NCBI GenBank assembly: GCA_013433145.1
Contig: CM024189.1
Coordinates: 1,674,001 to 1,738,000 of the forward strand
DNA length: 64,000 nt
Reading direction: 5' to 3'
DNA from: Ascaris suum
Taxonomy: Eukaryota > Nematoda > Chromadorea > Rhabditida > Ascarididae
Positions 28,007 through 39,200 of this stretch are shown piece by piece (within the stretch, counting starts at the first letter, position 1; every line of letters begins with the position of its first letter). A model generated the notes under the pieces. That model was not told the DNA's origin. It ran no database searches and saw only the letters and a program-made list of their open reading frames with translations. A program made the position numbers and the translations under genes.

Positions 28007-31000
28007 GTTTGTGTTAATTCTATATTTTAATATTTTCACTCGTATTTCGAAGTGCTTTTATTAGTTGAATGATTTTCTAAGGATTGCTTTTTTTTCTAGC
28101 ATCATTATTGATCGTTAAGTTTGATGAATTCATTCATTAAATCTTCGTTTCGATAATAATTGAATATGGCAATTTCTTTAAGTTTTATTGAATATAAATT
28201 AGCAAATTTTGCAATAATATTCTACTGTACCTATCTTCAGATTAAAGTGTAGCATTAATTCTAATATTTATGCATAACATTTGCATATATCTTCTCTTTT
28301 TTTTTTGTCCACTCCATATTTTCGCTCTCTCTTTAGATTTTTTTAAAAACTTTTATTCTCGTAAGCATTCGTAAGCATCCAGGTAGCAAACATATTGTAC
28401 CTTTCGACATAGAATCTTTGAAAATTACACAATTGCCTGATTATAGGCAAATTTTCCTTTGATATACGCCAAGTCGTACAATGTGCTTTTCACCGATCGA
28501 ATTTTCTTCACTTAAATATTCCTTCAAAATGCAAAAAACCTTAATCGGAAATAGCTATCATATGAGTAGCAAAAAAAAAACTTATTTTCTGCTACTCGAT
28601 TATGCGAGATTACTAATTGCAGCGAGAGATAATCTCATTGCACGTTGGTCAAGCTGGAGTACAAATTGGAAGTGCTTGTTGGGAATTGTATTGCGTTGAA
28701 CATGGTATCACCGCCGATGGAATAATCGTTGATAAGCAAAAAGCTCTGGAAGAGAAAGTGCTCATTTGATTTCTCGAAATTTGCTTCTTTTATTCAAAAA
28801 CAACCTTCTTACATAAACGAATTAGATTTGCGATTGAAGCAAAGAATTACTCGCTATTTTTTCTTCTTTTCTGTTCTCTTCCACGAAATAGGTGATGCAT
28901 ATTTCGTGCTCAAATTTCGAAATACCTAACACAGAATAGATAATCCTGATTTGAAAACGTTTGCGGAAATTTCTGATCGCATAAGTTATTTATCAAAAGA
29001 AAGCTCAAGATCTCTAGCCTATGTGAAGAATTTCTTTTAAAGAATGCACAACTTCAATGAAAATTGCATATCATTGATTAAAAATTAAAATCAATAAGTT
29101 CATTCGCGATTCAATAATTTAGTTGTTGAAAAAATAAAAAATTACATATCAGCAGCATTATTTCGAAGACATTATGATATGCAAAAATTTGTGGGCGATT
29201 CAAACGCACGCCGGTTAAATGTCAAAGTAAATTTAAAACACGAGTCGACGAGGTTAAATTTGCAGAATCGCTTCTCTGATAGCTCTCTCACATCGTTTTT
29301 TGCCGATACCGCTAATGGACGTGCTAGCCCTCGGGCGATTTTAGTCGACTTGGAGCCATCGGTTATTGGTTAGTAAGCGTTCCGTTAACACCGTTGTGAG
29401 CATGGATATCATTGGCAACATTTGGCACATCAGCGGAAATTTTTTCATTGAAAAGCAACACTCGAAATCTAGGTTTTAAAATTAGTGGATGAGATTAAAA
29501 TAAGGTTTAGAATAATGTCGGATTTATTTTTGTGCTCCTGTTATGGCAATAACTGGTTATGTTTATATGAAAGTAGCTCGATTGTTATTTAATTCGATTT
29601 GCTGGATGATGTGAGATTTAGATACGATAAGAACGAGAGAATATCGCAATCTTTTCCATCCTGAGCAGCTGATTAGTGGGAAGGAAGATGCGGCCAATAA
29701 CTACGCCCGAGGACATTATACAATCGGCAGAGAATTTATCGATGTGGTCATCGAGCGAACAAGAAAGCTGGCTGAAAACTGTGATAGTTTACAAGGGTAT
29801 GAACATTTCTCTTCGATTCTCATAGCTTTACATTTAGTTGAGGTTATTTTCTTTGCTAAATCAGCTTGCTTTTTTTTCTTATGTCCTTGCTGCTTATTTA
29901 TCGAGTACTTCTTAACTTGCGTCTATGAATTTATCGAGGTGGTATTTTTTACCTTCCACGTTTGAAAGAATAGCACCTATATTCTTTTCTTTATCAGTGC
30001 GGCCGGAAGTTTGTTATGATTTGTGGGACGGCTGGACTTCCTGCATTCAACCTATGTTTATAGTGGGGGATGTCTTCGCGTTTTACCTCGCAATTCAGTG
30101 CGCCATTCCATTCCATTAGATTTTTGAGGTCTCTGACAATGTTTTTGAAAGCATTTGGTGTATCTAGTAGCACTATTTCTAGACAAAAGGTAGATAGTGA
30201 GGGAGGAATTTTTAACTTCTTTGAGATATGCAAAAACCGATTTATTTGTGAATTTCTTCGGATTAATAATCGAATAGATAATGCCTAGAGAAGAGATTTT
30301 CTCTCTCATGATCACTCATCTAATATTCTAATGTAGATTTTTCATATTTCACTCGATTGGTGGAGGAACTGGATCGGGTTTTGCAGCTCTTATTATGGAA
30401 AGGCTTTCGCCTGAATACGGCAAGAAGGTTGTATATCACCTGCGCATTATTTTAATTCTTTATTTCGAATTCCTTATAGAAGAAAATACCCAATCAAAGT
30501 GGGTGCAATCTGTAGAGTTGTTCTCGCAGCAGTTAATGATTAAAATAGAATCAATAATAAGTTTTGCAAGATGTAATTTCTATCAGAAGAATATACACAC
30601 ATAGGGTTGATCAAATATTACAAACTATTGAGTTGATTACATGACAAACGTCTGCCACGAATTTGATTACTGTCTACGAATTGAAGTATGATGTGTGAAC
30701 GATAGAAGGATACATAAAAGTAAATAAAACGCAATAAATGATATCAATCTGTAATCGCATTCATTATTTTCAACTCAAATGGGATAATTTATATCTTCAG
30801 GTCATAATATCGATTATTCCACTAAATAAACAGTTGTGCTAATTTCAGTCGGAGTTGGAGTTTTGTGTATATCCTGCTCCACAAGTGTCTACAGCTGTCG
30901 TTGAGCCATATAATTCTGTTCTAACAACACACAACACATTAGAGTATTCGGATTGTACATTCTTAGTGGATAATGAGGCGATCTATGATATCTGCAGAAG

Positions 31001-33793
31001 AAATCTCGACGTGGAAAGACCATCGTATACGAACCTTAATCGAATTATTTCACAAGTACCTAATATTATTATCTTAGTTTATGAATAACTGTTCTAATTT
31101 ATTATTGTATATTTCATAGTACTGATTATTTTATTGCATATTTATTTCTTTTTATCTCTTAACACCAGATTCAACACTGATTAGTCTCAAATTAGGTAAC
31201 CTTGATAGGGATACAGTGTCTAAAATACGCATTTTGATTTCCTCTGCTTTATTTGTATTGCGATGCATTTATTTTTCTAGTTCGTAATCTTCCCCTTCAA
31301 AATAGCAATTTTATTTAATCAGGCGTTTATTGTTACGAGCATTCTGTACAGTAAGATAAGAGGTAGTTATTTGAGTTACTCTACTGCGGGATATTGGAAG
31401 AAGCCAATGGTGGATTGTAAATGTCGAACACTAATCAACGTGTTGACACTCTTGCTGTTCATATGATCCAATTACAAGGGCAGGCAATGATACAAGCCTA
31501 TTTCTACCTCGTTCTGAGCACTCTAATCTGAAAGCAAAGGAAGCATGACCAAGAGATGGAACAGCGTATTTTCTTTAACGTATAAAATTGTCGATTCCAC
31601 TTCGAGCATCCAAGCAACCAGATTTCTGGAATGCTTTCTCGAAAATGGATTGCTGGGATGAACAAAACTTTAGAATTATGAATTATGATAGTTATGATAG
31701 CTTACAGGTGGTCTCGTCCGTAACCGCATCACTGCGATTTGAAGGTGTTTTGAACGTCGACCTCAACGAGTTTCAAACGAATCTTGTTCCCTATCCGCGT
31801 ATACATTTCCCGCTTACAAGCTTTGCACCGGTCATCAGCATGGAAAAGGCATATCATGAATCGCTCTCGGTGTCCGAGATCACGAGCATGTGCTTCGAGT
31901 CGCACAATCAAATGGTTAAGGTGCTGCGGCCCTTCAATTCCCTCCATGACTTTCTCCACGATGGCAGGGGGAGTGTTTTCTTGCAATATTCTTTATTTCT
32001 GCATGTCAATCCGACAACTCTACATTTTCTCCATCATCTAGCATATGAACCAACCTCAAAATGTTCTTTAAAGCTTTCCATTGCCTTCGTTAAAGCTGTC
32101 CAATGTCTCAGATATTTGGAACCCTCAATTGCGCATTACAAATAGAGCAATGAATCTTGCAAGACAGAGAGTTCGTAGCAAATAGCACCTTCAGTGACAC
32201 CTATACATGTAAGCATTCATTCGTTTTAGTCGTACAGTCAACTTCCTAACGTAACTCTGAGCTTTCACTAAGATTTTTAGTCGAAACACGCTGAAGTCTT
32301 TCCAGTGTGATGCCCGCAAGGGTAAGTATATGGCGATCTGTTTGCTATATAGAGGAGATGTCGTTCCGAAAGATGTGAACAGCGCAATCAATTCGATCAA
32401 GCGGAAACGGGTTTGCGACTTTGTTGACTGGTGTCCTACTGGTTTTAAGGTAAGTGCTTCAAATACACTTCCCTCAAAAATATCTGGCAGATCTATTTTT
32501 GCCAATGAATGTTTCCGCCGGTTCGCATTTTCTAGGAGCTTCTTTTGCTAACATAATGCAGAGATCCGGTGAAAAGACGTTTACTTTTCTAAGTGAACTG
32601 TGAATATTTGCATTCTGGTGAGCGCATCTATCAATCTACATATTCCATAAATCCCACCCTCTACAACAACGTTCAGAAAATATGGCGATGATTCTGAAAG
32701 GCATCACCTCGGAAGACTGTTTAGATCTCATTTTTGCCAGTCAGAGTAACGTATGATTTGCAAATAAACCAGCTATGGACATGTCCCCTTTACTGTTGTC
32801 GATAGATGCACCGACTGAACAGATTCTTCCTTCATTCCACGAAAATACGTTCATCTGCAAACAGGTGGGCATCAATTATCAAGCGCCTGTCGTTGTGGAC
32901 GGTAGTGATATGGCACGTGTCGAGCGTTCCGTTTGCACACTAGCCAATACAACTGCGATCGCAGAGGCGTGGTCACGACTTAATGTCAAGTTCGATCTAA
33001 TGTACAAAAAACGAGCTTTCGTTCATTGGTATGTTGGAGAAGGAATGGAGGTGCGTTGCATATATATTGCATTTCTCTTGGTTTTAGCGTAAAATGAAAT
33101 AGCTGTTGAGTAACGACGGAAAACAAGATGTTTAAATTATTTTAAAATTTAGACTCTACTATCAAATTTATTAGCAAAAGCGTAATGATCCCAAAGAATT
33201 CTGAGAAATATTCAACTCAACGACCACTTGACAAGACTTCTCGATTTAGCGCCTATTAGCCACTATCATCTGGCTATACATGACGATGATCGATAAGCTT
33301 TATGGTAATTAATCGTACACCTGAAAACTACACAACGATAAGACCTGGAATGTTGGTTGCAACTCGCATGAAAACATTTAACACCTGTACTTCCAGTTCC
33401 CGTCATTTTGATGCACTTTTACTCTAATCTGAAAAAGAGATGTCGAAGTATGTTGCATTAATGATAGCACAACGATCTAGCATCTGAATTTATTCGAGGG
33501 AACTTTAAGCTTTGTGCTCCCTCCACCAACTGCATACGCGCGCTTCCATCACTATTAGGATAGAACGGAGCGAAAGGTTGGGGAAGGAAAGGGGTGAAGA
33601 CGGAACCTTTTGAGAGATTTACGCATACTTCATTCTGAAATCCTTCAGGCCGAATGAATGGAATAGTCTCATTCGTAAAACGTTCTTTTAGGAAGGCGAA
33701 TTTGCGGAGGCACGTGAGGATATGGCAGCTCTTGAGAAAGACTATGAAGAGGTGATCGGAAGCGATACTATCACTGAAGAGAATGAGTACTGA
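28004..33793 (+). CDS. TUBA: Alpha-tubulin (10 exons; first exon probably ATG only)
   Basis: Alpha subunit of the tubulin heterodimer, the building block of microtubules. Internal exons are 28623-28757, 29266-29368, 29622-29796, 30337-30427, 30849-31055, 31708-31920, 32306-32449, 32865-33050 and 33692-33793. All join in phase and give about 452 residues, the usual size. Visible landmarks in order: [16 protein letters not shown] at the N-terminus, [33 protein letters not shown], the GTP-binding signature [15 protein letters not shown], the catalytic-loop glutamate in [15 protein letters not shown] that marks the alpha type, [23 protein letters not shown] and a tail ending EENEY. Exon 2 begins at Arg2, so the start codon must lie on a separate exon; ATG at 28004 followed by gtttgt is a good but unproven candidate. 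Two in-phase donors end exon 2 (28727 or 28757). The C-terminal tail is less glutamate-rich than usual but keeps the final tyrosine. It converges on the deacetylase gene downstream. Confidence 0.96.
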
Positions 33794-34517
33794 CCGACAG
33801 CACTTCATCCCTCGTACCTATTTATTACGAGACAAAGTTTGCGATTCATCGGAATTGAGAATTTTGCAGCCTTTGCAGTAAGAAAAAGCTGGAATTTGCC
33901 GCAACACTAAAATGAAGAGCCGGGATTTTCAAGAAACTAGAAATAAGAAATGCCCATTATCGCAAATGTGAAATTAGGAATTTATTTGCCACCAGCGACA
34001 AGCAACATGAAATTTTTCTTATTTATATCGGAAACTTCTTAATTCATTTCTGCAAAATTCTCTCAATATATCTATATTATACTATTTCAGATGTAGCTAG
34101 CTTTCTTTATGTATCTTCGAGTTATTTCACTAAATATCCGAGAGTTATATGTCATAATCGTCAATCAGCTGTAAAAAGGGAGACCAACAATTCCCTGTCA
34201 CATATTCGTTAAGCATCTATGTTCAAAAATATTTTGCCGTATTTCTCTCCGCCCTTTTCTAAATATGAATTTCAGTATTTCCTCATAAATTTATGCGTAC
34301 CTGTTGCTGAAGCAATAACTGAAGCAAAGACAGAGAGCCCACAAGGAAAGCTGGAGGGTCTGGAGACATGAAAAGGATACAGCAGGGAAGGAAACGGAGA
34401 GAGGACTAGTCGAACTGTTAATGTGTTCGTTAAGTTCATTAAAAGGTTAAGGCAGACATCAATTTTACTGGCAACAAGCACCCTGAGGTAAGAAATGGTG
34501 AACAAGTATACTTCGGT
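33794..34517. other. Short 3' region between alpha-tubulin and the minus-strand gene
   Basis: AT-rich sequence after the tubulin stop codon, presumably its 3' untranslated region and the convergent intergenic space. I see no clear AATAAA signal just after the stop and no other gene. Confidence 0.5.
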
Positions 34518-34784
34518 TCAACAGTCAAAAAGAAGTATGTGTTCGAGATCATTGGCGAATCCTTCGTCGAAAATTTTCAATAGCGCGATACATATATTGG
34601 CTGTTGTTGCCCTATAGACGTCAACTGTCATTTTCTTCTTCTTCAATGAGTGATCTGTGGAAAACTCCGATTTCTTTATTGAAATATCTTCTACGACGCC
34701 TAGAGACGCCTCACAAACCTGAAAAAGTGCTCGCTGAAACAAATCATTCACGACCGGTAACATGCAGGCTAAAATAGGTTTCAT
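34518..34784 (-). CDS. Unassigned open frame, possible terminal exon of the deacetylase gene
   Basis: An 88-codon frame with coding-like composition (ACMLPVVNDLF, CEASLGVVEDI, LLKIFDEGFANDLEH) ends at TGA 34518. Two acceptor-like sites lie inside it (gtttcag and tttttcag), so only its last part may be exonic. It lies downstream of, and on the same strand as, the last visible deacetylase exon, with no other minus-strand gene visible between them. No family is recognised and the link to the deacetylase is only positional. Confidence 0.22.
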   Translation of the reverse strand: MKPILACMLPVVNDLFQRALFQVCEASLGVVEDISIKKSEFSTDHSLKKKKMTVDVYRATTANICIALLKIFDEGFANDLEHILLFDC

Positions 34785-36150
34785 TTGAGGATTCCGCTCA
34801 AGGTTATTTACTTACTCGGTACGCTTCTGAGTTCGCAAAAAGTGAAAAGGAGGTACCGACAGACAGCACACAAGGGAAATTAGAAACTCTGCGAAGAGAG
34901 GATTAACCACAACAATTAGCACTTAAATTTGCTGGAGCAAATATATTTAATTTATTCATTAGTGAAGGGGACGAAGAAGCGGATTGGAAATCAACATCTG
35001 TGTTGTCGTAATTCGCTCAGAGAGAGAGAGAGAGGAGGCGGCGAAAATACCTATTGACTTCTACTGAAAACATTAGAAACTGAAAAATGTGAATGGTACA
35101 ATGCGGTTCAATAAAAAAAAAATGTTAGACGTCAAAACGAAAAAATTTTAAGCGCTATTAGCAAAACTAAAGAACTAATGAAATAAAAATGAGCGAAGAA
35201 ATGGTGCACAGGAAACGGATATTTCCACCAAACCCCCATATACATCTTCTCTCAATTTCTCAACTGCTAAGAGTAAGCACTCTATGTTAAAAGTCACCTC
35301 CTCTCTCTTCTCCCTCACCGCAGTCGAATTTCAGGTCGAACCTTCTTTAACCGGCGTTTATGACCAAATATTCTCACTAACATGTCTTTGCAGAAATTGT
35401 TTGACAAGTTCCATGGATGCCATTTTGTCAACAGTTATGACAACTGATTCGCTCGTTTCATCCTGTATAGTTTTCTCATCGAAATAAAGCACAAGTTTCC
35501 GCTGAAATTTTCATTTCAATAGTCACTGTGTACGTAGCTCATCTCAGCACGCTCGTTCACCCACATACAACCTAAGACGCATACATAAGACCTGCGAGAA
35601 CAATTTCCACCTACGAGGAATCCCGTATTCCAGGTTTTCATTAGCGCTGAGTTCTGAGTCCCTTATGCAAAGCTTCGATGTCATGAAAATTCACCAAACA
35701 ACGTAATCAATTCAACCTGATAACATTAACGCTGTTAGCATATCCGCTTCCTTTATTACAGCTCACTATGACAAGAATGAGTGATGGAAGCTAGAGTCGT
35801 CATTTGTGTCCAGTCACCAAAACTACTCGATTCATTTTCATGTGATATTAGTTAATTGTTTCACTGCAGCTATTATCGTTCTTTGTCGAATCCACTTCAC
35901 ACTAACGCCGCTCTAGCCCTAACTGACATGTGTTTTCGCCACCTGAATGCTGTCCAATCCTTCCCCGTCGCAAATTTTTCCACTTCATAAATTTCTTTCC
36001 TCCTTTTTACCATCCATTTTTCAATATTTCATTGTTTCGCTCTACTTTTTCGGCTATAAAATTTGCATGTTCTACTCTACTCCTTACTTAAACTTCTACG
36101 TACAACTTACTTAAACATATACGAATTGTTTCATAATACGGGATAGTTTG

Positions 36151-36151
<1 letters not shown>

Positions 36152-36232
<81 letters not shown>
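36152..36232. repeat. (AT)n microsatellite, about 40 units
   Basis: A perfect alternating tract of about 81 bp. It lies about 15 bp downstream, on the minus strand, of the gtgagc donor that closes the exon at 36248-36400, so it sits at the 5' end of the following intron. Confidence 0.98.
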
Positions 36233-36235
<3 letters not shown>

Positions 36236-36247
36236 AAGTATGCTCAC

Positions 36248-39200
36248 CGGCTCCTCAGTTTCGTAGTAGTATGACTGAATAATCCACGTGACTTCTTCAT
36301 AATAGCCATCGACCACATTCTTTGGTGCCCTGCGATAAACGCCTCGTGTTGGATAAGGAATACTGAATTCACGAATACCTTCGTATTCAGCCTCGATGAG
36401 CTGCAAGCACAACACCTACTTCAAGCAGTGTTGTGCCAACCATCATTGGTTTCGTTGTTACAAACTTCCCAAACACAAACAACAATCACAACACAACATT
36501 AAACGAAACATCGTTATAATAATCAATTAGATACTTCCCACTTTCATATACTTCCATATACCATTTTCGACTGATCGCACTCCAGTCCCACTTAAGATAA
36601 TATAAAGATCATTCCATGAAACAAGGATTCAGACTTAACAGATTCTCAAATAGGCTCAATTAGATGACACGAATTTTAAAAAAATAAAACGAAAGCAAAA
36701 AAAAAAAACATAATATGACAGTTCTAGAAAGGCGAAACGGAGGCGCTCCAAGATGACTGCTGTGATGGAATATCAGACGATTATTGGTGGATAATTATCC
36801 TCACTCTCACTCCCTCCCAACCTTATTCCTCTCGCTCTCTTTCTCTAACCAACAAACCCCCTCTGAGTATCCTTCGATAGAAGTATACCTTGAGTTTTTA
36901 AACCCCCAGGACAAAGAAATGCCTTTTTTATTATCAATCTTCTGTACGACCAGTCTAGAGTCTCCGAAAGAGAGTTGGAAACCCTCCTTCCACAATCAAA
37001 AAACGGTTAACGGCAATACCTCGTTACTTGTTTGACACATACGGTGGAGAGAAGGGGAATGGAATGGAAAGGCACAAAGCCCTCCAAGAGTTAGGGCCTT
37101 CATGTAGAAGTCTAAATGAACAACCTACGGATACAGCAGAAAAAAAACGCAAACAAAAAGTTCTGCTCAGAGGTTTCCGCAACAGCGAGAATGAACGGAA
37201 ATGAGGGACGACAACCTAAGACCGATACTACTCCTCATGAACAAGAGATATTGTGTAAAATGACGAGAGCACGACATCGTACAAAGGAATTAAACTAGAT
37301 CAACTTTCGAGTAATCGCATCAAAGTATCACCCACCAAAATTCCTTGACCAGACGGCTGCTATTGCAGCGATCAGTTGTATCAATTCGAGTTTATGGCGT
37401 TACGCACTGCCGATTAGTCAAGACGAGAATAATAATGCGAATGAAAGGATTAATGACACAGTCGCTTATCTACTTCCGTATCATGGCGAATATCCTTCCC
37501 TTTTCTACTCGAGTTCTAATGACATTCCATCAACAGACTTTTATCTCAATAATAAGTGCCCAGTAATGTTTGGCCAATAGTTATTTTGTTGATCCATCCA
37601 GCATGCAATAAATAAACCTTGATTTCTTTGATGCCTTTGAGTTGTCTAATCATTCCTGTGACGTCGGCGAGCAACTGTAGACTGGGAAATTGTGCACCAT
37701 AATGGACGGCCACTGTATGCACTGAATTCAAGAACAATTCATCGCAAAACTTTAGCGGAATATAAGGAAGTGGATGGCCGAGAAGACCCTGAAAAGTGTT
37801 GCCGATCAAGCAAAACACTATCTTATAACTTCCTCCCCCCCGCCCCCGCCCCGCCCCACACACACACAAAAATATGTCAAAAATTTCTGCTGTAATTCTG
37901 GCTCTTGAACGCAACTTAGACTTATACCCCCTTTATGCAAGCCCGAGGAAATTACAGCTGGTTCCTTGCAATATCAGAGAGAACCAAGAATATAAGCTAG
38001 GTGTAATGAACAATAAAAAAATCGCACAACTACTAATAATGAACCCAGAATTCTGTAAGCATATAAGCTTTGTCAGCGAAACTGAGCAAGTAAAGTGCAC
38101 AAGGGTAGGTACTTGCTTTTGAGGACTATGCTCACCCATTTCTCCCCACTCTCTCCAAACCTCCCCTCCTTCCTCTTTCGCTCAACTAGTTTCTCTGACC
38201 TATATGTACTTTTCACCTATCAAATGCAAATTTTACAACTTATGCTTATACTCAACAGTCAGCACGATTTGGGAATTAAGATAAGAGGAAAAGCTAAGTT
38301 GGGCTGTTGAAATCATCAGCTCGACAGGTAAGAGACTCCTCTCCTGCCCCTCCCTCGACCAATGCAAACTTAACTGCTTTCAATAATTTTTTGTTCAAAG
38401 CTAACGAGACCTTGTATCACTAAAGAATGAGAGGTTCAAAGCAACATCGCACTAAAGCTTTGCACACTACAGTGAAGCAACTAACAAAACATACCTTGAG
38501 GCAAAACTCGACGCTCACAGGAAGTGTTTCGACGAAATATCCACCTTCCAGAAGAAGACACAAACGTGCATTGAGCTTAATCGACTGCATCACCAGAATG
38601 TGCGTCATCCACTGATAGGCACCTGGCGTGACTTTCATCCTTCCCTCTGGATCCCCTCAAAGTCTCACCTTTATAGTACTTCTTGTTCATTACAGGATAT
38701 TAACTCCTTCCACCTATAACAACCCTTTAACGTCGCTATAATCCAGCTGTCGGTCAGTTTACAACAACAAGTTGAAGGGTGGGCAGACTTTGACCCGAGG
38801 TTAGCTCCTTGTATGTAGTTTCAAGTCATTTGTATAATTCGCTACAATTGTACACGCAGCACATTCAGCACCGACCGTTTATTTCGGGATAACACACCGA
38901 GAACTAAACTCCAATCCTTATTGCCAACGTCTAAGACTGTGTCCTGATAAATGCCTTATTACCTTGCTACGCCAAACAATTTGAGAGTTCGGCAAAGAAG
39001 CTTTTTCTTATAAGTTACTTTTAGGAACAACTTCTCTGAAATTATTAGGCAATTCTATTCATCAAATAAAAAAAGCAATCACAAAACAACAAGAGTGGAA
39101 TTGCTTTTTCTAAATTATAAAAGAATAAGCAATAGTGAACGAAGTCTGCAGTTAAGGCGGCATGCCTCCTATTGGCATATCAAATCGATGGATAAAATCT

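Noticed and set aside
29925..30315. Open frames between tubulin exons 4 and 5
   Set aside because: They lie within an intron defined by exact alpha-tubulin continuity and have no recognisable content.
36807..36995. Minus-strand frame between two deacetylase exons ([15 protein letters not shown])
   Set aside because: An acceptor and donor can be drawn, but that reading frame does not fit the phase-0 junctions on either side.
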